Shown one piece after another: positions 17,301 through 24,302 of a stretch of 35,543 nt of DNA. Below the pieces are notes generated by a model that searched no databases, was not told the DNA's origin, and worked only from the letters and a program-made list of their open reading frames with translations. Origin of the DNA: Clostridiales bacterium (GTDB lineage Bacteria; Bacillota; Clostridia; Lachnospirales; Lachnospiraceae); assembly GCA_012522735.1 (NCBI GenBank), contig JAAYJU010000025.1, positions 1-35,543 of the forward strand, given 5' to 3'. The position numbers and the translations under genes were made by a program. Numbering within the stretch: position 1 is the stretch's first letter; every line of letters begins with the position of its first letter.

Positions 17301-17724
17301 TGCGCCGGTTTCCATAGGACTTGACCTGGGAGCTTTACAGGAAATTCAGAGGCAGAGCGGAGGCGATATCAGTATCAATATCGCTCCGGCTACAGGACTT
17401 TCAACAGAAGTAAGTGACCTTTTTGGAAACAGACCGGTATATAACATTACCATTAGCTATGCCAAAGACGGCAAAACGATAAATGTGACTAGTCTTGGAA
17501 ACGGAACAGCCACCCTTTCCATTCCTTATACACCAGGCGAGAATGAGGCTGCCGGCTGTCTGTTCGGCGTATATGTGGACGGGGAAGGTAAAGCACAGCG
17601 CATACCCGGCTCGGTCTATGATGCTAATACGAGAAGCTTGCTAATCCCCTCTGGCCACTTCTCAGTGTACGGCGTAGGTTACACAGCTTCTTCAGATAAG
17701 TATAAGGATATAGATTCCCACTAG
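14383..17724 (+). CDS. Large SLH-type surface protein, upstream part ending at an in-frame amber codon
   Basis: A 1113-codon open frame encoding a modular surface protein. In order: an Ig-like module with 'TLSYQWVKN' (about 45-145), a fibronectin-III-like module (about 150-235), a SwmB-like Ig module (about 240-355), a carboxypeptidase-regulatory-like module (about 357-440), two divergent InlB B-repeat-like modules containing 'FKEWQV' type strands (about 660-790), a clear B-repeat (about 790-850), a Ser/Gly linker and a C-terminal domain before the first SLH repeat. There is no signal peptide and no ribosome binding site; the frame simply begins at a junction with another gene. It ends at TAG 17722-17724, in the place of the conserved SLH tryptophan. 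G+C is visibly higher than in flanking genes. Confidence 0.75.
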   Translation: MLQNSSYMTDQSAIKGLNTSITLSFTFFPQYSGTPLVDADAPIINSQPIGASYTQNTTATPLSVTASVTDGGTLSYQWVKNEINGTMGGTNVGTDSPSYTPSTETVGTTYYYCIITNTNSGVSGEEASWQVSNIATIIVTASTLPALPIPSNLKWEVQADDSLKLSWDLVESAIGYQVKIYNNEDIYNVVELIDDAWHFIDTPEGLGRYTFTVAAVGDGIIHTNSPHSTKSDVFVVTSATTITGATVPIAMTYGANMGLNFRITFSEPISVVGTPRIAMTVGTDTKHAIYSGNTDVNILRFQYVVQDTDVDLDGIVLSPQIDLNGGTIKNAGGSDAVLTFTPPNTSGILLDGVTPVIYTIRGTIKGSDTNTGIEDASVIINIGGKPYEYLGSNSAGEYSTPPLTAGTYNIEVSAPGYETAFINDIVISGADVIRNFTLIKTGSPTPYPVSLNIKQDGETTSNDYSPYQLRLSTDETIIVEMSGDGATRTAEVPNGIWKVYLSLIDKYTGVTFTVKDGPSSATLDWYSGGLRADSEGSATNSTYDVTINGESIISNSAYDFLRFLKGDKVILTAHGKGADSYSYTWSGTYKGNPINATGKTFTINSVDGKINIVCTVTGIGLASTHTVTVNSPGAGASGSGIYREGEKVNISAGVPSVEDNLMFQEWTSSPIIPIANENSANTGFIMPAHPVTVTAKFAPIPVGEKAIFVTSDGNGTANTSQNSATAESYIWLNAIANMGYRFKEWQVIAGGVTLVEGLGSPDGSFMNHSFIMPNEEVRIKAIFEPVTTYTVTFDLGSGTRTGGGELVQTVPHGGYAIDPRARRSNYTFFGWDKALTDPITSNLTVKAIWRYNGSGSTDGSGNTGGDSGSGSYIPPVSTPPQAQSSQLVTPIILVTATAGANGTAGVNIPENAITDAIAKAQADAKAQGNMVNGISVGMNVTMPRDVSSLTATLTQGSLDSLVNAGVSRFELNCAPVSIGLDLGALQEIQRQSGGDISINIAPATGLSTEVSDLFGNRPVYNITISYAKDGKTINVTSLGNGTATLSIPYTPGENEAAGCLFGVYVDGEGKAQRIPGSVYDANTRSLLIPSGHFSVYGVGYTASSDKYKDIDSH
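17722..17724 (+). other. In-frame amber codon replacing the SLH tryptophan
   Basis: The sequence before TAG reads YKDIDSH and the sequence after it, in the same frame, reads AKESIDYVLGRGLIG. SLH repeats have HWA here, so TAG stands for TGG by one base change. The frame stays open to 18438. Confidence 0.9.
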
Positions 17725-17778
17725 GCAAAGGAGAGCATAGATTATGTACTAGGTAGAGGACTAATTGGTGCAGCCTCA

Positions 17779-18438
17779 ATGAAGAAGTTCTCACCGGATT
17801 CATATATTACTAGGGGGGCATTAGTAACGGCCCTCGGCAGAATGGCAGAGTTGGATACCAATAAGTACACCACAAGCAGTTTTACTGATATAAAAGCAGG
17901 AACCACATATAGTCCATACATCGAATGGGCCTGTGAGGAAGGTATTATCAAGGGCATAAGCAATGATAAATTTGCCCCAAACAGGCCGATTACCCGTGAG
18001 GAAGTGGCTCTAATCCTGCAGAACTACGCCAACGCCACCTACTACAAGCTACCAATCACTCGTGAAATGACTACCTACGCAGATGCCTCTTCTATCAGCA
18101 GCCCATACAAGGATGCAGTGAATGCTATGCAGCAGGCTGGCATTATGATGGGAGGCAGCAACCATATGTTTAATCCAAAATCCTACACTACCCGTGCCGA
18201 GGTTTCCTCCATGCTCCACCGCTTTATCAAGCTTACCATCGACCCCGCCACCGCACAGGGCTGGGAGATAGACGACTCCGGGCAGTGGCTCTACTACAAA
18301 GAAGGGCTCATGGTTGCAAACAAGTGGCTCCAGATCGATGATAAATGGTATTACTTCAATGCCGATGGTTCCCTTGCCAAAAGCACCCTGGTTGACGGCT
18401 ACGAGGTCGACGAGAACGGAATGAGAAAAGACAAATAA
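17779..18438 (+). CDS. SLH repeats and cell-wall-binding tail (downstream part of the split surface protein)
   Basis: A 219-codon frame, in phase with the preceding one, that holds the rest of SLH repeat 1, SLH repeat 2 ('SSFTDIKAGTTYSPYIEWAC...ITREEVALIL') and SLH repeat 3 ('TTYADASSISSPYKDAVNAM...TTRAEVSSML'). The last 60 residues contain two or three aromatic cell-wall-binding repeats ('GQWLYYKEG', 'DKWYYFNADGS'). SLH domains bind pyruvylated secondary cell wall polymers, so this half is the anchor of the surface protein. On its own it has no signal peptide and no good ribosome binding site at its ATG, so an exported product would need readthrough of the amber codon. Confidence 0.75.
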   Translation: MKKFSPDSYITRGALVTALGRMAELDTNKYTTSSFTDIKAGTTYSPYIEWACEEGIIKGISNDKFAPNRPITREEVALILQNYANATYYKLPITREMTTYADASSISSPYKDAVNAMQQAGIMMGGSNHMFNPKSYTTRAEVSSMLHRFIKLTIDPATAQGWEIDDSGQWLYYKEGLMVANKWLQIDDKWYYFNADGSLAKSTLVDGYEVDENGMRKDK

Positions 18439-18488
18439 CACATATGCAAGCAGGCTTGCTAATGCTCACTTTGCTTCGCGCAAATCAA

Positions 18489-18534
18489 AAGTCTCTAAGC
18501 CTTTACATTTTTATAGGTTTAGAGACTTCTTTTA
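18489..18534 (+). terminator. Terminator after the SLH gene
   Basis: A 14-bp stem (AAGTCTCTAAGCCT with AGGTTTAGAGACTT, one G-U pair) around a 12-base loop, followed by CTTTTAT. The stem resembles those at 30612 and 34926. Confidence 0.85.
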
Positions 18535-18700
18535 TACGATAACTTGTGACATATTCACCTGACTGACAGTAGATCTTATATCCACCATCAGCAAGTCTCA
18601 CGTGTGCTGGGGTCACTGTATCCGTGTCGGCTGGAGTAGACTCTGCAACGATAATAAACCAATGCTCTCTGCCCTTGTGCTATTTTTTAATGTTTCTCCG

Positions 18701-18706
18701 TATAAT
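18701..18706 (+). promoter_or_regulatory. -10 box of the two-component operon
   Basis: A perfect TATAAT lies 21 bases before the response regulator ATG. No good -35 box is seen (TTGTGC is 20 bases upstream), which would suit an activator-dependent promoter. The 160 bases before it hold no supported gene. Confidence 0.4.
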
Positions 18707-18727
18707 ATGAAAATGGAGGTGATACAA

Positions 18728-19408
18728 ATGCGAATTTTACTTGTAGAAGACGAAAAAGATCTTAATGATATAATCACACAGAAGCTGACTTCAGATGGCT
18801 ATAACGTGGACAGTTGTTTTGACGGTCAGGATGCCATCGACATCCTATCCTATACAGAATACGATGCAATCATTCTAGATATCATGATGCCCAAAGCAGA
18901 TGGTTATACCGTACTTCAAGCACTACGCAACACAGGGAAGACTACACCTGTACTCTTTCTTACAGCAAAAGATGCTATCGCAGATAGAGTAAAAGGTCTT
19001 GATAGCGGTGCAAACGATTATCTTGTAAAGCCCTTTTCATTTGAAGAACTGACCGCAAGAATACGCGCAATGATAAGAACTGGGTTCGGGATGGCAAATA
19101 ACATTCTTACTGTTGATGATCTCACTCTTGATTGTGCCACACACATTGTAAAGCGTGGCAAAGAAGAAATACAACTATCCGCAAAGGAATATGCCTTATT
19201 GGAGTATCTCATGCTCAACCAAGGGATCATTCTTTCCCGTGATAAAATAGAGAATCATATTTGGAACTTTGATTATGAGGGAGGAACAAATGTAGTAGAT
19301 GTGTATATCAGTTACCTGCGTAAAAAAATTGACGAGGGTCATGAAAACAAACTAATTCACACTATTCGTGGCAGGGGCTATGTTCTGAGGGAGGACTTTG
19401 ACAAATGA
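18728..19408 (+). CDS. OmpR/PhoB-family response regulator
   Basis: A 226-residue regulator. The receiver domain (1-115) has the acidic pair E7/D8, the phosphoacceptor D51 in IILDIMMP, T79 and K101 in LVKPFSFEEL. The C-terminal winged helix (about 130-222) shows 'LSAKEYALLEYLMLNQGIILSRDKI' and 'VVDVYISYLRKKID' with the final 'TIRGRGYVLRED'. The start is the ATG at 18728, which follows GGAGGTG; an in-frame ATG 42 codons upstream adds a sequence unlike any receiver. It overlaps the kinase gene by 4 bases. It probably regulates itself and the PepSY gene downstream. Confidence 0.95.
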   Translation: MRILLVEDEKDLNDIITQKLTSDGYNVDSCFDGQDAIDILSYTEYDAIILDIMMPKADGYTVLQALRNTGKTTPVLFLTAKDAIADRVKGLDSGANDYLVKPFSFEELTARIRAMIRTGFGMANNILTVDDLTLDCATHIVKRGKEEIQLSAKEYALLEYLMLNQGIILSRDKIENHIWNFDYEGGTNVVDVYISYLRKKIDEGHENKLIHTIRGRGYVLREDFDK

Positions 19409-20811
19409 AAAATCTCTCTATCCGCATTAAAATAACACTCTGGTTTGCTATTGCCCTCATCATAGTAGTATCACTAACCTACACAGTCATTCTTTCCGTC
19501 AGCAATCAGGTGTTTCAAAAGGCAATTAAGGAAAATCTGATTGATACGGTGGAAAACAACACTGATGAAGTTGAGTACTTCAGTAACATTAATGAGGAGG
19601 ACCTTTTGGATGATGACAATTATTTTATATCGTATGAAAACGGTTTTATAGAGGTTGAAGATGATTTCCTGGAGGTTGTCAATCAGGTTTTTACCGCATT
19701 GTATGACAGCAGCCTTGCCCTGCTTTATGGTGAGAACCCAATCGCCAAGGGTACATCTTCTGTAAGACTAAGCGATTCTGTTATTCAGACAACTAGAGTC
19801 GGCGGAGTTACTTATTATATATTCGACCGGGCATTGAAGCAGGAAGGCCTTGAAGGTCTATGGCTTAGAGGCGTTGTTGCAGAAACCCAGGGCAAAGAGG
19901 AAATGTCATCAATCTCCCGCCTTTCCCTTATTCTCCTTCCCATCCTCGTATTATTTGCTATCATCGGTGGCTATCTGATTGCCGTAAGAACATTAAAGCC
20001 AATCAAGCAAATATCCGAAGCCGCTTCTCAGATTGGAAAAGGAGATGATTTGAAGAGGCGTATTATGATCGGCGAGGGCACGGACGAGCTCCACCAGCTT
20101 GCGGATAACTTCAATAAAATGTTTATAAGACTTGATCTTTCCTTTGAAAAAGAGCAGCAGTTCACGTCAGATGCGTCCCATGAACTACGCACTCCCATGT
20201 CCGTAATTATGGCTCAGTGCCAATACACACTTGAGAAAGAACGAACTGCAGAAGAATATGAAAACGCACTCTCTGTAATACAGCGCCAGGCAAGAAAAAT
20301 GTCTGGACTTATCAACGATATGCTTGATTTCACAAGACTTAATATGAAAACAGATCGCTATACGTTTGAAAGTTATAACCTGTCGGAAAGTGTTACCTCT
20401 CTTTGTACTGATATGGCTATTATCCGTGAAAAAAACATCGAACTATCCTACGGTAATATTGAAAAAGGAATCATTTATACAGGAAACAAGGCACTTCTAG
20501 GTCGAGCACTGACGAATTTAATCTCCAATGCGTATCGATATGGTAAAGAAAATGGCCATATCGTTGTGTCATTGCAAAGGAATGAAGCATCGGTCATAAT
20601 TTCCGTTCAAGACGATGGTGTAGGGATTGCTGAGGATGAACAGAAAAAGGTGTTCTATCGTTTTTATCAGGGAGATAATTCAAGGGGTGGTATAGGTACC
20701 GGGCTTGGGCTGTCCATGGTAGAGGAGATCGTACGCTTTCATGGAGGACGAATACTTCTTGAAAGTAAAAAAGACTTGGGAAGTACCTTCACTATTATAC
20801 TCCCACTATAA
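19405..20811 (+). CDS. Sensor histidine kinase
   Basis: A 468-residue membrane kinase with a transmembrane helix at about 11-32, an acidic extracytoplasmic domain of about 140 residues rich in Glu and Asp, a second helix at about 172-196, a HAMP linker, the phosphorylated H259 in FTSDASHELRTP, and a HATPase domain with the N box 'NLISNAYRYG', G1 'VQDDGVGI', F box 'FYRFYQGDNSRG' and G2 'GTGLGLSM'. All catalytic boxes are intact. The acidic sensor could bind cations or cationic peptides; that is inference. The start overlaps the response regulator stop (ATGA), so the two are translationally coupled. Confidence 0.95.
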   Translation: MKNLSIRIKITLWFAIALIIVVSLTYTVILSVSNQVFQKAIKENLIDTVENNTDEVEYFSNINEEDLLDDDNYFISYENGFIEVEDDFLEVVNQVFTALYDSSLALLYGENPIAKGTSSVRLSDSVIQTTRVGGVTYYIFDRALKQEGLEGLWLRGVVAETQGKEEMSSISRLSLILLPILVLFAIIGGYLIAVRTLKPIKQISEAASQIGKGDDLKRRIMIGEGTDELHQLADNFNKMFIRLDLSFEKEQQFTSDASHELRTPMSVIMAQCQYTLEKERTAEEYENALSVIQRQARKMSGLINDMLDFTRLNMKTDRYTFESYNLSESVTSLCTDMAIIREKNIELSYGNIEKGIIYTGNKALLGRALTNLISNAYRYGKENGHIVVSLQRNEASVIISVQDDGVGIAEDEQKKVFYRFYQGDNSRGGIGTGLGLSMVEEIVRFHGGRILLESKKDLGSTFTIILPL

Positions 20812-20833
20812 TTTATATAAATATTTCTTGTAC

Positions 20834-20864
20834 TAATGTTCTTCTAATGATTCATCTGTATACT
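20834..20864 (+). promoter_or_regulatory. Direct repeats and -10 box before the PepSY gene
   Basis: TAATGTTC (20834-20841) and TAATGATTC (20845-20853) are direct repeats with an 11-base period. They end just before a TATACT box (20859-20864) that has no good -35 box. OmpR/PhoB-type regulators bind such direct repeats and replace a poor -35, so this is a candidate binding site for the adjacent response regulator. Confidence 0.5.
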
Positions 20865-20895
20865 ACAGGTATAGTCAAGAAAGGAGATCATTAAA

Positions 20896-21732
20896 ATGAA
20901 AATAAAAAAGTTTTTTAGTACGCCATTAAAAGCGTTCTTATCCATTGTTAGTCTTACAGCAATCGTCGCTGCTCTTAGCACCGGAGCGGTGTATGCTGCA
21001 AGTGCAATCGCCCAAAATTCATCAATCGGAGCAGAAAATACTGAGTACGAGTATGAAATCAATGCCAATACCGGCGCGATCTTCAGTAAAAGCAAAGAAA
21101 CACAGAACGCGCAGAAATCTGCAGATTCGACAGCTGTGCAGCCCACAAAATCCGTTAGTAAGAAAAACACTACCAATGCAAATCAAAACAAGGTCGATAG
21201 CAAAAACAATGCTGCTAAGCCAGTAACTAACAAACAACAAGTTGCTACAAATCAGATTACTCTTGACGTCGCAAAGGCAAAAGCACTTGCAGATGCAGGC
21301 GCCACCCCATCAAGTGTAACTTATACACAAGCAGAACTTGATTACGATGACGGTATCGCAGTGTATGATATTGAATTCTATACTTCAAAGAATGAATATG
21401 AATATGAAATCAACGCCACCTCCGGTAAAGTTCATGATAAAAGTGCCACGATGCTTGAGAATAACACCGGAAACAAACAAGGCAGGACTGATGAATCTAA
21501 AAGCAAGGACAATTCCAGCACATACATTGGACTTGACAAGGCAAAGGCCATCGCTGTTAATCATGCCGGATTTTCAATATCTGATGTGACTTTCTCTAAA
21601 GCAAAGCTCGATACCGATGATGGTAATACTGTTTATGAAATCGAGTTCTATAAGGACGGTATCGAATACGAGTATAAAATGGATGCATCCTCAGGAAATA
21701 TCCTAGAGTACGATACTGAACAGGCCGATTAA
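20896..21732 (+). CDS. Secreted PepSY-domain protein
   Basis: A 278-residue exported protein with a signal peptide (basic start, hydrophobic core at about 12-33, cleavage near AYA-like 'VYAAS'). A first, partial PepSY strand pair 'TEYEYEINANTGAIFSK' lies directly after it, then a low-complexity Gln/Asn/Lys linker, a full PepSY repeat (about 115-185, 'LDVAKAKALADAG...YEYEINATSGKVHDK'), a second linker and another full repeat (about 208-275). PepSY repeats are thought to inhibit peptidases or act in surface signalling. Genes like this often follow an OmpR-type two-component system in Clostridia. It is preceded by AAGGAGATC and sits 84 bases after the kinase gene. Confidence 0.88.
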   Translation: MKIKKFFSTPLKAFLSIVSLTAIVAALSTGAVYAASAIAQNSSIGAENTEYEYEINANTGAIFSKSKETQNAQKSADSTAVQPTKSVSKKNTTNANQNKVDSKNNAAKPVTNKQQVATNQITLDVAKAKALADAGATPSSVTYTQAELDYDDGIAVYDIEFYTSKNEYEYEINATSGKVHDKSATMLENNTGNKQGRTDESKSKDNSSTYIGLDKAKAIAVNHAGFSISDVTFSKAKLDTDDGNTVYEIEFYKDGIEYEYKMDASSGNILEYDTEQAD

Positions 21733-21836
21733 ATATTGATAAATTATAAACTGATATTTTAAGAGCATTACTCCGAACTCAAAGACCTATGACAAAGCAA
21801 AACTCATTATAGACTAGCATGCACCTAGTTGCATAC

Positions 21837-21848
21837 AGTTCAAATCTG
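21837..21848. repeat. Inverted copy of the tRNA-Cys T-arm, locus 1
   Basis: AGTTCAAATCTG is the exact complement of a segment of the T arm in the minus-strand tRNA-Cys at 21910-21980. It lies on the other side of the tRNA terminator. The same 12-mer is at 35005-35016. Confidence 0.6.
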
Positions 21849-21863
21849 CATGACTTCCTAGAG

Positions 21864-21905
21864 AAAAAGAGACGATGAAACACTCACGTGTTCCACCGTC
21901 TCTTT
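21864..21905 (-). terminator. Terminator of tRNA-Cys, locus 1
   Basis: A 19-20 bp stem with a TCAC loop and two G-U pairs, followed by T-rich sequence in the direction of the tRNA. It is nearly identical to the hairpin at 35034-35074. Confidence 0.85.
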
Positions 21906-21909
21906 TTCA

Positions 21910-21980
21910 AGGCGACAACCAGATTTGAACTGGTGATCAGGGTGTTGCAGACCCGTGCCTTACCACTTGGCTATGTCGCC
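21910..21980 (-). tRNA. tRNA-Cys (GCA)
   Basis: The minus strand folds into a cloverleaf: acceptor GGCGACA with TGTCGCC, D arm GCC...GGC, anticodon loop CTGCAAC with anticodon GCA, T arm CCAGTTCAAATCTGG and discriminator U. No CCA is encoded. It stands alone with its own terminator. Confidence 0.95.
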
Positions 21981-22154
21981 ATATTTTAATTGTTTTCTGA
22001 TAGCTATTTTATTATAGCAACAGTCTATTTATACGTCAAGAGTTAACCTTTAGTGGTTTTTGAGACACAAAACACATTTCGACATATCACCCTTTTATTC
22101 AACAAGCATAAAATATAATAAAAACTTATGAAAGGAGATCAATTATGAAAAGAA

Positions 22155-23054
22155 TTGCTTTCTTCTCGGGTCTTATTACTATTTATGCTAAGCTTTTTTA
22201 CTTCGGTATTAGCTGCCAGTGTTCCTGCACAGACATTTTCGGGTAATGATGCTAATGATTATACCCCACCTGATGGATGTATCCGTTATCAGATTCAAAA
22301 CAGCGATATGGAAGGGTCTCATACTGTTAATTTTGATAGTGAAGGAAATGTTGATCCGGAAGGACCGTATTCATTTACCGTGACAATAGGAACGATTCCA
22401 GGTAATGAATATACGCAGGTTCTATCATGGAGTAGTAATTTCCCAATATATGCTGTCATAGTAAAAGGTGGAGATGCATTTAATCTCTATCAATATGATC
22501 CAAATATTCGAGGAGATACTGATTTGGTTTCGCCGGATAATCCATCCGGAAATCCTGCTGATGTCAGTCATGTATCAATTGTTATATGCCCGGATTGCTT
22601 TCCTCCCCAGCCGCCAACACCAACCCCGACTCCGAAGCCTACCACTACTCCTACACCCGTTCCATGTCCTCCTTGCCCTTGTCCGCCCGGACCACCCATA
22701 TGGATTCTTATAGTCAATACGATATTCCAAATTATATCAGCAATACTGCTTGGTGTATTAGTATTCTTTATGTTTTTATTGCTATTTGGATCTAGATTTA
22801 ATATATTTGGATCATGTATTAGAAGATTCCACAGGAAGTCACGCACACCAAAAAAACCTGGCCATCATGATAAAGGTAAAGATTGTGATAAGAATAATAA
22901 TAAGGATTGCGAAAAGAAAGAGGATAAGGATTGTCATAGTAAAAACCAAAATGACAACTACAATGAAAAATACGATCCTGGTAAAGGTTATTCTCTCGAC
23001 TGCAAGACTAAGAATACTTTTCCATACTATAATTACTATAATAAATTTTTCTAA
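22155..23054 (+). CDS. Surface protein with PT linker, one membrane helix and a Cys/Lys tail; probable frameshift at its start
   Basis: A 299-residue protein I do not recognise. It has a signal peptide (1-21), an extracellular domain (22-148) with a 'YAVIVKGGDAFNLYQY...GNPADVSHVSIVIC' pattern seen in some bacterial surface proteins, a Pro/Thr linker and a PCPPCPCPPGPP stretch (150-181), a membrane helix (183-211), and a basic tail (220-299). The tail has three KDC triplets at exact 8-residue spacing (242, 250, 258) and a fourth Cys at 283. The best ribosome binding site (AAAGGAG) serves an ATG at 22145 in another frame; removing one A near 22152-22154 would join it as MKRLLSSRV, a normal signal peptide. 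As written, translation would need the poorly placed TTG at 22155. Confidence 0.7.
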   Translation: MLSSRVLLLFMLSFFTSVLAASVPAQTFSGNDANDYTPPDGCIRYQIQNSDMEGSHTVNFDSEGNVDPEGPYSFTVTIGTIPGNEYTQVLSWSSNFPIYAVIVKGGDAFNLYQYDPNIRGDTDLVSPDNPSGNPADVSHVSIVICPDCFPPQPPTPTPTPKPTTTPTPVPCPPCPCPPGPPIWILIVNTIFQIISAILLGVLVFFMFLLLFGSRFNIFGSCIRRFHRKSRTPKKPGHHDKGKDCDKNNNKDCEKKEDKDCHSKNQNDNYNEKYDPGKGYSLDCKTKNTFPYYNYYNKFF

Positions 23055-23074
23055 CTAAATTTCTTCGTGATGAT

Positions 23075-23109
23075 AAAAATAGCTCCATGCTTAGCATGGA
23101 ACTATTTTT
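23075..23109 (+). terminator. Terminator after the Cys/Lys-tail protein gene
   Basis: A stem of TCCATGC with GCATGGA extended by AAAAATAG/CTATTTTT around a TTA loop, ending in a T run. It is A/T-flanked on both sides and could act on either strand. Confidence 0.85.
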
Positions 23110-23186
23110 AATATATCTAACTTTCTAATTGCCAAATATGTTGTCAATTACTTCCTCAATATGCTCTATCTTTTTCAAAGTATACT

Positions 23187-23327
23187 ATGCTTTCGATACT
23201 AATTATAATCGGCGGTGTAATCGCCGGATATTTTAATAACCTGATATTTGTAACTCTTATTGCTGTAGCGGCATTTCAGATGACAATCTGTGCATTTTCC
23301 AAGATTATCTATATGAAGAAAATGTAG
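23187..23327 (+). pseudogene. 46-codon hydrophobic open frame, possible remnant
   Basis: An ATG-started frame encoding one or two hydrophobic segments and a short basic end (IIYMKKM). It looks like a membrane protein fragment, but no ribosome binding site precedes the ATG. It ends six bases before the convergent Nudix gene. I do not recognise it. Confidence 0.25.
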
Positions 23328-23332
23328 CTTCT

Positions 23333-23821
23333 TTAAAATTCATGTAGTTCCTTAAAATCAATACCATTATCTGTTGTAACACCAGCATAGAGGCAGTCTG
23401 TATTTCTTCCAATGCTTACAAAATGCTCTACCACATGTTTTGCGCTACATGGCATTGGAAGTAATACAGCCTTCTTTAAATCCACCCATTCTAAGTTTCC
23501 CTCTGCACTTGAAAGCTTTTTTTCCATACTTAATAGGTCTGCAAAGAAATAATAATTCTGCCTTACTTCATTATTTTTTAGTCTACATGTAATATATCTA
23601 AGCTCCAAATTCTCTATATCATCCTTAACAAGTCCTGTCTCTTCATATAGTTCACGAAGCACACAGGACATAGGATCGTTTAACTCCTCATGTTCAAAAT
23701 GTCCACCTGCAGTTCCTACATATAGGTTGTTGGCTACCCTTGATCCAATTCTATATAAAAATAATATTTTCTCACCATATAGTAAATAAATGGCTGTCAT
23801 GTTTCTAAGTTTTATGCTCAT
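23333..23821 (-). CDS. Nudix hydrolase
   Basis: A 162-residue Nudix protein. The catalytic box is seen as GGHFEHEELNDPMSC followed by VLRELYEETGL, with a two-residue insertion in the loop between the first Glu and the REL..EE core relative to the usual GX5EX7REUXEEXGU; this variant is familiar from 8-oxo-dGTPase-like Nudix proteins of Clostridia. The REx2EE metal-binding helix is intact. The substrate (oxidised nucleotide or other nucleoside diphosphate derivative) cannot be fixed. The ATG follows AAAGGAGAGAAG. It lies downstream of the decayed DUF1848 gene. Confidence 0.88.
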   Translation of the reverse strand: MSIKLRNMTAIYLLYGEKILFLYRIGSRVANNLYVGTAGGHFEHEELNDPMSCVLRELYEETGLVKDDIENLELRYITCRLKNNEVRQNYYFFADLLSMEKKLSSAEGNLEWVDLKKAVLLPMPCSAKHVVEHFVSIGRNTDCLYAGVTTDNGIDFKELHEF

Positions 23822-23853
23822 CTTCTCTCCTTTTGCATATCAGGCAAATACTG

Positions 23854-24302
23854 TTAATTAACATTGCCACTAGATTTTAAATCTAACTTAAGTTGGTCAT
23901 AATCATATCCACATTTTATACTTTTCATTTCCCTTGTTGCAATAGTTTCATCACCTATTAGCTTCCCCATAAGAAGAGGCGAATGAATATCGTATGATTC
24001 ACAATTCTCGGCTACCCTAGCATGATTATAATTGGCATAGCAATATGCACAGAAATGCCTGCATGTGTTATAAGTCCCTATATCTATGCTCTTTACACAT
24101 CCACAGGCTTCCCATCTTTAGTCCAGAACACAAAGCAATCTACGGTATCAGGAGTCAAAACAATCTTACTCACCTGCTTACGATTAAAGGGATTTATTAC
24201 ATACAAATAACCTTGCTTAATCTTATCAATAAACCATTCACTAAAAAAGGCCGGAATATCGGTTCTTCTGCTTACACTAACTATCATTGGTTTTATTTGC
24301 AC
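23854..24302 (-). pseudogene. DUF1848 protein gene with an internal, frame-shifting deletion
   Basis: The first 66 codons give the DUF1848 N-terminus (VSVSRRTDIPAFFSEWF ... DTVDCFVFWTKDGKP), then hit a stop after VDV. In another frame from about 24110 down to the stop at 23854-23856 the sequence gives the family's C-terminus: CGCVKSIDIGTYNTCRHFCAYCYANYN, with the radical-SAM-like CX3CX2C motif. A full protein is about 280-300 residues, so about 150 residues between the two parts are missing and the halves are out of frame. The start is probably ATG 24287, just after the AraC-GGDEF stop, or GTG 24302. Both halves are recognised with confidence; the function of DUF1848 is not known. Confidence 0.82.

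Noticed and set aside
18541-18665. Minus-strand open stretch reading ...EHWFIIVAESTPADTDTV...
   Set aside because: It looks protein-like for about 45 codons but has no start with a ribosome binding site, a stop just upstream and no family I recognise. It may be a remnant, but the support is too thin to list.
18602-18727. Longer N-terminus for the response regulator
   Set aside because: The extra 42 residues do not belong to a receiver domain, overlap the TATAAT box, and the downstream ATG has an excellent ribosome binding site.
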